From NCBI GenBank assembly GCA_905221605.1, contig CAJNDS010000601.1, positions 92,501 through 106,678 of the forward strand: DNA of 14,178 nt. The letters are read 5' to 3'. Positions 1 through 7,665 of the stretch are shown here, piece by piece. Source of the stretch: Symbiodinium natans (Eukaryota; Sar; Dinophyceae; Suessiales; Symbiodiniaceae). A model generated the notes under the pieces. The model ran no database searches. It had not been told where the DNA came from and worked only from the letters and a program-made list of their open reading frames with translations. Position 1 is the stretch's first letter, and each line of letters starts with the position of its first letter. The position numbers were made by a program, and so were the translations under genes.

Positions 1-10
1 ACTGACCGTA

Positions 11-106
11 ATTGTAATAGGAATAATAGTAGTACTAGTAATAGTAATAGGAATAGGAATAGTAATAATTCTAGTAATAGTATTAGTAGTAGTAACAGTA
101 ATAGTG
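11..106. repeat. Degenerate AGT/AAT trinucleotide microsatellite
   Basis: The stretch is almost only AGT and AAT triplets with interspersed GGAAT pentamers (for example AATAGTAATAGGAAT), interrupted by a few single-base changes (ACT, TCT, AAC). It fades into ordinary sequence at the GTGAAGG near 106. It is low-complexity sequence, not coding. The following 80 bases (107-185) contain nothing I can assign. Confidence 0.9.
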
Positions 107-185
107 AAGGTTTGGTCTGTGTGTGCACCGGCGCCAGCAAGTGCAGCCATGTAGCTCTAGCACACTTTGAAGTAAGAGATAGACA

Positions 186-575
186 AGTTGTTTCATAGCC
201 TGAAGAGGGGCGAAGGGCTCTCTCATTTCCGATTACGAGGTAGAGGTGAGCTATCTCATTTCTTAGAAACATAGAGGAGATCTCATTTCCACGACAGAGA
301 CATCTTTCACTCAGGAGAGAACGCAAGCTGTTTCATTTCCAAGAAAATAGAGGAGCTCTATCATGTCGCATTAGAAGTGAGAAGCTCTGCACTAAAAGAT
401 AGAAGGCATCGATTCGTTTCCCTTTTTCTTTTGCTTATCAAAGGGTCTTTTCAGTTCGAACACAGGATTTCTTTCATGCCCTATAAGAAGGATCGAGGAG
501 CTCTTTCATCTGAGAGATAGAAGAACGCATTCATGAAGTATACACGAGCTCATTTCTCGTCAAGAGGCAGAGGCG
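186..575. repeat. Satellite module D, first copy
   Basis: This module begins around GGCTCTCTCATTTCC and runs through TAGAGGAGCTCTATCATGTC, GATTCGTTTCCC, AAAGGGTCTTTTC and GAAGAACGCATTCATGAAG. The same succession of landmarks, with moderate divergence, reappears at 3556-3890. The two are therefore copies of one long module and not independent growth of the short motif. After 575, about 25 bases of satellite lead into module B'. Confidence 0.7.
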
Positions 576-599
576 TGCCCAGCTCTACCATTACCTAAC

Positions 600-730
600 T
601 CTTACCTGAAATTTCTCTATCTCGCAATAGGTCATGAGAGACCTCCTTTTTCACGCTGCAGGAAATGAGAGAGTTCTCTTCTATGTCGATTTTCAGAAAT
701 AGCTTCGCAGCTTCTCTATCAATGAAGAGT
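600..730. repeat. Satellite module B', first copy
   Basis: Landmarks are TCTCTATCTCGCAATAGGTC, ATGAGAGACCTCC, CAGGAAATGAGAGAGTTC and CTTCTCTATCAATGAAGAG, running straight into module A. The second copy is at 4241-4346 and has the same landmarks and the same transition, including the distinctive CTGGGCCATTCTCTGTCC just inside module A. This shows that the two D-B'-A arrangements descend from one long duplication. Confidence 0.7.
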
Positions 731-965
731 TTTGAAGGCCACTCTGGGCCATTCTCTGTCCATCAAATGGGACATGACATAACGCATCTCTCGCTATCGT
801 TTACGTGATAGAGTTTCGCTATCTCTGAATAGGTCATCTGAAAGCTCCTCTGTATCTTTGCAGCAAGTGAAGGAGCTCCTTGCCTCTTCTGCAAGAGCCC
901 TCCGCTTCCTATTTTGCAATGAGCAAGCTCTTTTATCTCCTCTGGTTCCTAATAGGTCATGAGCG
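731..965. repeat. Satellite module A, copy 1
   Basis: About 220-235 bp, from TTTGAAGGCC to AATAGGTCATGAG. It contains GTTTACGTGATAGAG, TCGCTATCTCTGAATAGG, GCAAGTGAAGGAGCTCCTTG and TTTTGCAATGAGCAAGCTC. The AAGGAGCTCCTT core is a perfect 12-bp palindrome. Other copies start near 1751, 2295, 3191 and 4347. Copies 1 and 3 are the most alike. Confidence 0.8.
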
Positions 966-1029
966 GGCTTCCCTCTCTCCTTCTCTTTTAGGGGATAGAG
1001 GAGGTTTTTTCATGTTGCGTTAACAGCTA

Positions 1030-1238
1030 GAGGACATCATTTATATCCATTCTGTCATTTCGTATGAGAAGATACAGGAGCTCATTCATCTCCTAGTCAG
1101 AGATTGAAGAACTCGTTCACAAGAGATATAGATATAAGAAATCTCTCATACAATGTATAAGAGCTCTCTCATGTCCTACCTAGTTCATTTGCCGTCACCA
1201 GCGCTCAGCTCTACCATTTCGTATCTTTTATATGACAT
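1030..1238. repeat. Satellite module C, copy 1
   Basis: Landmarks in order are TGTCATTTCGTATGAGAAGA, CAGGAGCTCATTCAT, CAGAGATTGAAGAACTC, CCGTCACCAGCGCTCAGCTC and TATATGACATAG. They recur in the same order at 2514-2700 and 4688-4886. Each C copy is followed directly by module B. Confidence 0.75.
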
Positions 1239-1750
1239 AGCTTCTCTATCTCGCAATAGGTCATGAGAGACCTCCTCTTTCTTTTGCAGGAAATGAGAGA
1301 GGTCTCTATCTACCTTTTGTGAAAGAGCTCCCTTTGTTCAATCACAAGAACTCATTCATAGAAGCTGTAAGAGCTCTCGAATGTACTTTCTTGTTAATTT
1401 CCCGTCGATAGGTAGAGGAGCTCACAGCTCTACCACATCCTACCCTTTACATGGAAGAGGCTCCTCTATCTCGTAGCGGGTCAAGAAAGATTGTCTCTAT
1501 CTCTTTGCAGAACATTAGAGAGTCCTCTACCTACCTCTTGTGAAAGAGCTCCTTCACCTCAAAATCAAATGCCACAACTCGTCTATCTTTCACTGGGACA
1601 TGAGACAGCTCCATTGTGAATTTCTATTCAGAAATAGCTGCTTCTCTATCGATGAAGAAATCATGCGAGTAGCCGTTTATCGATGCATAAGAAATGACAT
1701 AGCTCTTCTACCTTTTTGCGACAGATCTCTTCTTTACCCGAAATGAAAGT
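1239..1750. repeat. Satellite module B, copy 1
   Basis: Opens with AGCTTCTCTATCTCGCAATA and contains GAGAGACCTCCTCTTTC, TTTACATGGAAGAGGCTCC, CTCGTAGCGGGTCA, CCTCTACCTACCTCTTGTG and ACTCGTCTATCTTTCA. Matching copies lie at 2701-3190 and 4887-5260. A 68-codon open frame inside it (1540-1746) is a by-product of the repeat and resembles no protein I know. Confidence 0.75.
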
Positions 1751-1960
1751 TTGGAAGGCCATTCTCTATCCCTTGAATGGGGACACAACTCATCAGTCTC
1801 TATCGTTTACGTGAGAGAGTTTCGCTATCTCTGAACAGGTCATCTGAAAGCTCCTTTGTGTCTGCGCAGCAAGTGAAGGAGCTGCTTGCCTCTTCTGCAA
1901 TAGCTCCTCCGCTTCCTATTTTGCAATGAGCAACCTCTTCTATCTCCTTTGGTTCCTATT
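1751..1960. repeat. Satellite module A, copy 2
   Basis: Starts at TTGGAAGGCCATTCTC and carries the module A landmarks GTTTACGTGAGAGAG, TCATCTGAAAGCTCC, GCAAGTGAAGGAGCT and TTTTGCAATGAGCAA. The central palindrome is broken here (GGAGCTGCTTG in place of GGAGCTCCTTG). Confidence 0.75.
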
Positions 1961-1967
1961 TCTCGTT

Positions 1968-2294
1968 TGCCATCACTAGGCAGAGGAGCTCTCAGCTCTA
2001 CCATGACCTATCTTTTACATGAAAGAGGCTTCTCTATCTCGTAACGGTTCATGGAGTCATGACAGATCTTCTCTATCTCTTTGCAAGAAAAGAGAGCGTG
2101 CTCTACCTACCTCGTGTGAAAGAGCTCCTCCACCTTGTGATCGAGAGTGACAGAACTCGTCTATCTTTCAATGGTGCATGAGCCAGGTTTTTTGTTTGTA
2201 TTTGAGAAAAAGCTTGTCTACCCGTGATATAATAAGAAATGAATAGCTCTTCTACCTTTCTGTGACAGATCTCTCCTTTATTCGAAATGAAAGT
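1968..2294. repeat. Truncated C/B satellite modules
   Basis: Holds the last part of module C (TTGCCATCACTAGGCAGAGG, CAGCTCTACCATG) fused to the second half of module B (TGAAAGAGGCTTCTCTATCT, CTCTACCTACCTCGTGTG, ACTCGTCTATCTTTCAATGG). The first half of B is missing compared with 1239-1750. This is a deletion derivative and explains the short 544-bp spacing between A copies 2 and 3. Confidence 0.65.
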
Positions 2295-2513
2295 CTGGAA
2301 GGCCATTCTCTATCCCTGAAATGGGGCATGACATAACTTTTCAATCTCTATCGTTTACGTGATCGAGTTTCGCTATCTCTGAATAGGTCATCTGAAAGCT
2401 CCTCTGTATCTTTGCAGCAAGTGAAGGAGCTCCTTGCCTCTTCTGCAAGAGCCCTCCGCTTCCTCTTTTGCAATGAGCAAGCTCTTTATCTCCTCTGTTT
2501 CCTAACAGGTCAT
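2295..2513. repeat. Satellite module A, copy 3
   Basis: Very close to copy 1 from GTTTACGTGAT through CAGCAAGTGAAGGAGCTCC to GCAATGAGCAAGCTC, including the same GCAAGAGCCCTCCGCTTCCT variant. Copies 1 and 3 therefore share a more recent ancestor with each other than with copies 2 and 4. Confidence 0.8.
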
Positions 2514-2700
2514 GAGACAGCTCATTTCCACACTGTCATTTCGTATGCGAAGACACAGGAGCTCATTCATTTTCTATTCAGAGATTGAAGAACTCATTCA
2601 TAAGAAATGTATGAGAGTTGTCTCATGTCCTATCTAACTGATTTCCCGTCACTAGGCAGAGGAGTCCTCAGCTCTACCATTTCTTATCTTTATATGACAT
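2514..2700. repeat. Satellite module C, copy 2
   Basis: TGTCATTTCGTATGCGAAGA, CAGGAGCTCATTCAT, AGAGATTGAAGAACTCATTC, CCGTCACTAGGCAGAGG and TATATGACATAG appear in the same order as at 1030-1238. Module B follows without a gap. Confidence 0.75.
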
Positions 2701-3190
2701 AGCTTCTCTATCTCGCAATAATCAGGTCGTGAGAGACCTCCTCTTTCTTTTACAGGAAATGAGAGAGGTCTCTATCTACCCTTTGTGAAAGAGCTCCCTT
2801 TGTTCACTGGCAAGAACTCATTCATGAAAGCTATAAGAGTTCCCGTCGATAGGTAAAGGAGCTCACAGCTCTTCTATATCTTACCCTTTACATGAAAGAG
2901 GCTCTCTATCTCGTAGCGGGTCATGAAAGATCGTCTCTATCTCTTTGCCGGACATGAGAGCGTCCTCTACCTACCTCTTGTGAAAGAGCTCCCCCACCTC
3001 GTAACGTACAAAGACAGAACTCGTCTATCTTTCAATGGGACATGATCCGTCTCTTTGGTTTTGGTTGAGAAAAGCTTCTCTATCCATGAAGCAAACATGA
3101 GAGAAGCCGATTGTCTCTAGGCTGCTTATCGCTTCGTAGGAAATGACATAGCTCTTTTACCTTTTTGCGAGAGATCAACCCTAATTGAAG
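2701..3190. repeat. Satellite module B, copy 2
   Basis: From about 2889 to 3050 it is nearly identical to 5088-5240. The shared run passes through CTCGTAGCGGGTCATGAAAG, ATCGTCTCTATCTCTTTGCC, GGACATGAGAG, CCTCTACCTACCTCTTGTG and GAGCTCCCCCACCTCG, then AACGTACAAAGACA. This is the highest long-range identity in the block and marks the most recent exchange or duplication. Confidence 0.8.
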
Positions 3191-3555
3191 GTTTCGAAGG
3201 CCTATCCCTGAAATGGAGCGTCGCATAACTCATCAGTCTCTCTCGCTTACGTGAGACAGCATTTATTCTATTTCGTAACAGGTCATCTAAACGCTCTTCT
3301 ATGCGTGTGTAGAAGTAGAAGAGCTCCTTGCCTCTTGTGCAAAAGCTCCTCCGCATCCTAAAGAGCAATGAGCAAGCTCTTCTATCTCCTCTCTCTTGAA
3401 TAGGTCATGAGAGGGCTCCCCTCCCTCTGGTTGAGGGAATGACAGAGCTCCTCCGCCCCTTACGAAAGAGCCTTTCTCCTGCTTGAAAAGCTGCGGGCGG
3501 GTGCTCTGGCGCCTCGTAGGTTTGGGAGGGCTCCTTTTCACATCTTTATCTTTCC
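3191..3555. repeat. Satellite module A, copy 4, with a degenerate junction
   Basis: 3191-3420 is a more diverged module A (CTTACGTGAGACAGC, TAACAGGTCATCTAAACGC, GAAGAGCTCCTTGCCTCT, GCAATGAGCAAGCTC). 3421-3555 is GC-richer sequence with scattered GAGCTC-type motifs joining A to the second D. Open frames on both strands (3126-3541 minus, 3483-3809 plus) cross several unrelated modules and are not credible genes. Confidence 0.65.
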
Positions 3556-3890
3556 GACTCCGAGATATAGGAGCTCATTTTTTCGAAAGTGGTAGCAGAG
3601 ATCTCTCATTTCCAAGAGATCTTTGTCACTCAGGGAGAAAGCAAGGTTTTGATTTCAAAGAAATGGAGGAGCTCTTTCATGTCCCATTAAGAGTGTGGAG
3701 CGCTCTCATTACGCATGAAAAGATTGATGACATGGATTCGTTACCATTCTTTAACTTTTCTCGAAGGGTCTTTTCTTTTCATATGCAGGATCTCTTTCAT
3801 TTCCTATGAGAAGATAGAGGAGCTCTTTCATCTCAAAGATAGAAGAATGCATTCATAAACGGTATAAGAGCTCTCCCATGAACTATATCT
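3556..3890. repeat. Satellite module D, second copy
   Basis: CTCATTTCCAAGAGATCTTT, AGAAATGGAGGAGCTCTTTC, ATGGATTCGTTACC, CGAAGGGTCTTTTC, TTTCATTTCCTATGAGAAG and AGAAGAATGCATTCAT match the landmarks of 186-575 in order. After the ATATCTCATCGTA near 3895 the satellite stops abruptly and unrelated sequence begins. Confidence 0.7.
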
Positions 3891-4240
3891 CATCGTAGGG
3901 GGCATAGGAGTCTTAGGGGGCTCAGGATTCGCGTGCAGGGTGTAGGGTTTATAGGGCTACGGGAATTTAATGGAGGGTGTATTTGTGTAGTCTGCCTATT
4001 ACCGTAACAAACCCGTGACATAACCCAGAGCCATTACTTGCAAGACTGCTTCTTGAAAGCAAGAGCGCTAGTGTCTAACCATTGTACATTCCTACATGAG
4101 ATACCCCACCACATCTTGAAAACACCTCTTTCTCCAAGGGTTTACTGGGGCATTAAGGAACAAGAACGTGATGGTTTCAGCACCAAAGTAAGGGAATAGC
4201 AAAGGGTTTCCAGGGAAAACTTCCCTGATGCAACCGGTCT
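3891..4240. other. Unrelated ~350-bp sequence replacing satellite between D and B'
   Basis: Composition changes sharply. There is no GAGCTC motif, and the left edge is G-rich with telomere-like pieces (TAGGGGGC, GTGTAGGGTTTATAGGGC). Mixed unique-looking sequence follows. The paralogous position in the first copy (about 555-610) holds about 55-60 bp of ordinary satellite instead. I find no terminal inverted repeats, target duplication, tRNA-type promoter boxes or open frame. It could be captured filler DNA or an eroded insertion. Confidence 0.55.
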
Positions 4241-4346
4241 CTATCTCACAAGAGGTCATGAGAGACCTCCTGTATCACATTGCAGGAATGAGAGAGTTCT
4301 CCACCATGTTTGTTTTCCGAAATAGCTTCTCTATCAATGAAGAGTT
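4241..4346. repeat. Satellite module B', second copy
   Basis: CTCTATCTCACAAGAGGTCA, TGAGAGACCTCCTGTATCAC, GCAGGAATGAGAGAGTTC and CTTCTCTATCAATGAAGAG match 600-730. It leads directly into module A through the same GGGCCATTCTCTGTCC. Confidence 0.7.
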
Positions 4347-4687
4347 TTGAAGGTCGCCCTGGGCCATTCTCTGTCCGATAAATGAGACATGACATAACTC
4401 ATTAGTCTCTATTAAGAGAGTCTCTATCTCTACGTGATCGAGTTTCGCTATCTCTGAATATACGTCGTCTGAAAGCTCCTCTGTGTCTTTGTAGCAAGTG
4501 AAGGAGCTCCTTGCCTCTTCTGCAAGAGCTCCTCCGCTTCCCCTTTTGCAATGAGCAAGCTCTTCTATCTCCTCTGGTTCCTAACAGGTCATGACTTCTG
4601 CAAGAGCTCCTCCTCTTGATATTTTGCAATGAGCAAGCTCTTCTATCTCCTAATAGGTCAGAGAGGGCTTCCCTCTCTCCCACTCTT
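4347..4687. repeat. Satellite module A, copy 5, with an internal 78-bp tandem duplication
   Basis: This copy has the usual A landmarks plus a local duplication. CTTCTGCAAGAGCTCCTCC followed by TTTTGCAATGAGCAAGCTC and TCTATCTCCT begins at 4517 and again at 4595, a 78-bp step. The minus-strand open frame here (4402-4698) shows the duplication as a repeated RRACSLQ...KRRSSCR peptide. It is an echo of the DNA repeat and not evidence of a gene. Confidence 0.75.
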
Positions 4688-4886
4688 GTAGAGGGCATCG
4701 TTCATTTCCTGTCTGTCATTACGTATGAGAAGAGACAGGAGCTCATTCATCTCCTAATCAGAGATTGAAGAACTCCTTCAGGAGAGCTCTCTCATATCCT
4801 ATCCTTTTGGTTCCCCGTCACTAGGTCCCTAGGTAGAGGAGCTCTCAGCGTCTCAGCTCTACCGTTTGCTACCTTCTACGTGGCAG
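4688..4886. repeat. Satellite module C, copy 3
   Basis: TGTCATTACGTATGAGAAGA, CAGGAGCTCATTCATCTCCT, CAGAGATTGAAGAACTCCTT, CCGTCACTAGG and GTAGAGGAGCTCTCAGC match the other C copies. It carries small local duplications (GTCCCTAGGTAG and GTCTCAGCTC). Confidence 0.75.
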
Positions 4887-5260
4887 AGCTTCTTTATCTC
4901 GCAATAGGTCATGAAAGACTTTCCAGCAAATGAGAGAGTTCTCTACTTTACCGCTTGCGAAAGAGCTCCCCTTTTTCAATGACAAGAATTCACTCATACA
5001 AGCTACAAGAGCACTCTAATGTCCTGTCTTGCTCATTTCCCGTCAATGGGTAGACGAGCTCGCAGCTCTACCGTTTCCTACCCTTTACATGAAAGAGGCT
5101 CCTCTATCTCGTAGCGGGTCATGAAAGATCGTCTCTATCTCTTTGCCGGACATGAGAGAGTCCTCTACCTACCTCTTGTGAAAGAGCTCCCCCACCTCGC
5201 AACGTACAAAGACACAACTCGTCTATCTTTCAATGGGACGTGATTCTCCTTTGCTTTTGG
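4887..5260. repeat. Satellite module B, copy 3
   Basis: Near-identical to copy 2 in its second half (see 2701-3190). It stops abruptly at CTTTTGG (5260), where foldback-element sequence (TAAGCCCGAACGACTACCGG) begins. This junction is the right edge of the GAGCTC satellite. Confidence 0.8.
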
Positions 5261-5523
5261 TAAGCCCGAACGACTACCGGAATTAACTTCTTGCATTTCT
5301 TGTTTTTCTCACAGACAGGAAGAAGTTACGGAAATTAATGAATTGTGAATTTCTTTAATTTGTTTTCATTAATCTCGCAAGCCCGAACAGCTGCCGGAAT
5401 TAGTTTCATGAATTTCATTAATTTCTTTAATTTCTTTGATTTCTTTATTGTTTGAATTTCTGAAAACCTTTAATTTCTTTAACTCCCTCAATTTCTTGAA
5501 TTTCTTTACTTTCTGTAATTTCG
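5261..5523. repeat. Decayed foldback-element and TTCTTTAAT repeat sequence
   Basis: Contains two degraded left ends of the foldback element (GCCCGAACGACTACCGGAAT at 5264; TCTCGCAAGCCCGAACAGCT at 5373) in a field of imperfect TTTCTTTAA repeats. The mini-hairpin AGCCC-GAA-GGGCT, intact at 6871 and after, is mutated here (GAACGAC, GAACAGC). These are older copies than those at 6871-9830. Confidence 0.7.
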
Positions 5524-5683
5524 TTTAATTAGTCTCGCAAGCCCGAACGGCTGCCTGAATTAATTTCTTTAATTTCTTTTTTATTTCTTTAATTTCTTTA
5601 ATTTCTCACAGAGAGACCCAGAAATTAAAGAAATTAAAGAAATTAATTGGGGGAGCCCACCCAACTCACGGGACTAATTTAAA
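5524..5683. mobile_element. Foldback (MITE-like) element, diverged copy
   Basis: Left end TTTAATTAGTCTCGCAAGCC and right end CTCACGGGACTAATTTAAA are imperfect inverted repeats enclosing a central hairpin with loop CACAGAGAGACCC at 5607. Relative to the consensus, the loop has one substitution, the GC side arm reads GGGGGAGCCCACCCAAC, and the left half carries extra TTTCTTTAA copies (160 bp against 141). It has no coding capacity. The mobile origin is inferred from terminal inverted repeats and copy number only. Confidence 0.6.
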
Positions 5684-5689
5684 CTAGAA

Positions 5690-5990
5690 GACGATTGGCC
5701 CGAAAGCATCGATTTGCGGTGCGTTGAGTCTATGCACTTGACTCTGTGCGCTCGAACTGTATGCACTTGGACAAGTGTATGCACTTAAGTGTATGCACTT
5801 ATATGGTTGCATACTCACTTGTATACTGCACTTGTATACTGGACGTGTATGCACTCGAACTGCATGGCACTCAAGTGTGTTGAGTTGAATGCCATGCACT
5901 TGTGGTCAACTCTATACACTTCATTGGCATTCAATAGATCTGAAGTAAACGGACTTGAACTGTATGAACTTCACTTGCATGCACCCGACT
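5690..5990. repeat. Degenerate GTATGCACTT short repeat
   Basis: About twenty imperfect occurrences of (T)GTATGCACTTG/AACTG occur, including two exact tandem 14-mers AAGTGTATGCACTT (5773-5786 and 5787-5800). Each 14-mer can fold as AAGTG-TATG-CACTT. Open frames of 71 and 85 codons on opposite strands (5684-5899 minus, 5789-6046 plus) are rich in Cys, His and Tyr only because of the repeat. Confidence 0.75.
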
Positions 5991-6297
5991 CGGCTGCGCA
6001 CGTCCTGTCAACGCGATGCTATGAAAGAAAAGACAAAAACATCTAACGCGAGAGCCGTCAGCCATGAGCATCATCGGCAGTCGCTCTGAAGTCCAAGCTC
6101 ACACTCCAGAGCGCCTTTCAAAGAAAAAAGGACAGAAGAGCGAGGTTGGCAAGAAGGCCTTGGAGCTTCAAAGAGCAGAGAAGCACAGTGAAATCTGACC
6201 GAAGTGAGTTTCGCACGCCGGGAATTAAATAACAATGAAATTTGCGATGTTTTCGCACGCTCGGCATTGGAGCACCATGTGATTTTGCGAAATCATT
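5991..6297. other. Unassigned spacer
   Basis: Mixed-composition sequence without recognisable repeats until about 6240. From there GCGATGTTTTCGCACGC and GAGCACCATGTGATTTTGCG resemble degraded 42-bp units and probably form the worn left edge of the next array. No gene, RNA or promoter signal is evident. Confidence 0.5.
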
Positions 6298-6866
6298 AAC
6301 CATGGTATTTGCGATGGTTTTGGAACCAGCGAATTCGGGGACCATGGTATTTGCCATGGTTTGGAACCAGCGAATTCGGGGACCATGGTATTTGCGATGC
6401 TTTTGGAGCCAGCGAATTCGGGGACCATGGCATTTGCGATGCTTTTGGAAGCAGCGAATTCGGGGACCATGGTATCTGCGATGCTTTTGGAACCAGCGAA
6501 TTCGGGGACCATGGTATTTGCGATGGTTTTGGAAACAGCGAATTCGGGGACCATGGTATTTGCGATTCTTTTGGAAACAGCGAATTCGGGGACCATGGTA
6601 TTTGCCATGGTTTGGAACCAGCGAATTCGGGGACCATGGAATTTGCGATGCTTTTGGAACCAGCCACGGAAGCTCCTTGCGATGGTTTTGGAAAGAGCGA
6701 ATTCGGGGACCATGGTATTTGCGATGCTTTTGGAAGCAGCGAATTCGGGGACCATGGTATGTGCCATGCGTTTGGAACCAGCGAATTCGGGGACCATGGT
6801 ATTTGCGATGGTTTTGGAACCAGCCACGGAAGCTCCTTGCGATGGTTTTGGAAACAGCGAATTCGG
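6298..6866. repeat. 42-bp minisatellite with EcoRI and NcoI sites in almost every unit
   Basis: The unit runs GAATTCGGGGACCATGG, then TATTTGCGATGCTTTTGGAA, then CCAGC. GAATTC occurs at 6331, 6372, 6414, 6456, 6498, 6540, 6582, 6623, 6699, 6741, 6783 and 6859, mostly 42 bp apart. Two 41-bp steps lost a T in the TTTT run. Two 76-bp steps combine a 42-bp unit and a 34-bp variant in which CACGGAAGCTCCTT replaces the 22 bp from GAATTC to TATTT. Because 42 is a multiple of three and the unit lacks stops, all three forward frames stay open (6242-6943, 6309-6872, 6361-6912), as do long stretches in reverse. The encoded periodic peptides (such as MVFAMLLEPANSGT) change register at each 41- or 34-bp unit, so a conserved protein is unlikely. 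Confidence 0.92.
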
Positions 6867-6870
6867 GGCT

Positions 6871-7013
6871 AGTCTCGCAAGCCCGAAGGGCTACCGGAAT
6901 TTATTTCTTTAATTTCTTTAATTTCGCACAGAGAGGCCCATAAACTAAAGAAATTAAAGAAATTAAAGAAATTAATTGGGGGAGCCCCCCCGGCTCACGG
7001 GACTAATTTAAAT
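6871..7013. mobile_element. Foldback element at the left border of the hairpin satellite
   Basis: Left end CTAGTCTCGCAAGCCCG abuts the last GAATTCGGGG of the 42-bp array, so the 5' TTTTAATT of the consensus terminus is missing. The right end is GGCTCACGGGACTAATTTAA. The loop at 6927 follows TTTCGCACAG, and the right hairpin arm has changes (TAAACTAAAG). This copy is where the 42-bp minisatellite and the hairpin satellite are joined. Confidence 0.65.
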
Positions 7014-7225
7014 AAATTAAAGAAATTAATGAAATTAAAGAAATTAATTAATTTCTTTAATTTCTTTAATTTCGCACAGAGAGGCCCAGAAATTAAAGAA
7101 ATTAATGAAATTGATTAATTTATTTAATTTCTTTAATTTCTCACAGAGAGGCCCAGAAATTCAATAAATTCAAGAAATTAATTAATTTCATTAATTTCTT
7201 TAATTTCTTTAATTTCATTAATTTC

Positions 7226-7368
7226 TTTTAATTAGTCTCGCAAGCCCGAAGGGCTACCGGAATTAATTTCTTTAATTTCTTTAATTTCTCACAGAGAGGC
7301 CCAGAAATTAAAGAAATTAAAGAAATTAATTGGGGGCCCCCCCCCCCGGCTCACGGGACTAATTAAAA
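7226..7368. mobile_element. Foldback (MITE-like) element, copy with perfect 29-bp stem
   Basis: 143 bp. Terminal repeats are TTTTAATTAGTC and GACTAATTAAAA (perfect over 12 bp), extended inward by CTCGCAAGCC against GGCTCACGGG with three mismatches. Inside are the mini-hairpin AGCCC-GAA-GGGCT, then CCGG, then a 29-bp perfect stem (7261-7289 with 7303-7331) around loop CACAGAGAGGCCC, then a G5/C10 arm. The predicted fold is a closed stem with three side arms. No protein is encoded. If mobile, it would depend on an enzyme supplied elsewhere. Confidence 0.65.
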
Positions 7369-7665
7369 TAAATTAAAGAAATTCATGAAATTAATGAAAT
7401 TAAAGAAATTAATTAATTTCTTTAATTTCTTTAATTTCGCACAGAGAGGCCCAGAAATTAAAGAAATTAATGAAATTAATTAATTTCTTTAATTTCTTTA
7501 ATTTCTCACAGAGAGGCCCAGAAATTAAAGAAATTAATGAAATTAATTAATTTCTTTAATTTCTTTAATTTCTCACAGAGAGGCCCAGAAATTAAAGAAA
7601 TTAAAGAAATTAATTAATTTCATTAATTCTTTAATTTCTTTAATTTCTTTAATTTCATTAATTTC

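Larger units (their letters stand above)
186..5260. repeat. Decayed satellite block grown from a ~30-40 bp GAGCTC-containing motif
   Basis: The block repeats variants of one theme: GAGCTC (or GAGACC) + CTCTATCTC + TTTGCAGGAAATGAGA, each about 28-45 bp and strongly diverged. Longer modules made from this theme recur with higher identity. They are called here D, B', A, C and B and are listed separately. The order is D-B'-A-C-B, then A with partial C/B, then A-C-B-A, then D-[unrelated insert]-B'-A-C-B. Short dyads are very dense, such as the 12-bp palindrome AAGGAGCTCCTT and the AGGTC(ATGAGA)GACCT hairpins. Stops occur often in every frame, and the short open frames only echo the repeat. I see no gene. 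Confidence 0.85.

Noticed and set aside
450-475. tRNA-like T-arm (CAGTTCGAACACAGG)
   Set aside because: No acceptor, D-arm or anticodon stem at the right distance. It lies inside satellite module D, and the other D copy lacks it.
3126-4698. Open frames of 80-108 codons inside the GAGCTC satellite (3126-3368, 3299-3541, 3483-3809, 4402-4698)
   Set aside because: They cross module borders, overlap on opposite strands and have no counterpart in the paralogous modules. Their peptides only echo the DNA repeat.
6225-6943. Long open frames of 123-233 codons on both strands of the 42-bp array as a repeat-protein gene
   Set aside because: All three forward frames and parts of the reverse strand are open at once, which follows from a stop-free 42-bp unit. 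The 41- and 34-bp units shift the register without any sign of frame selection.
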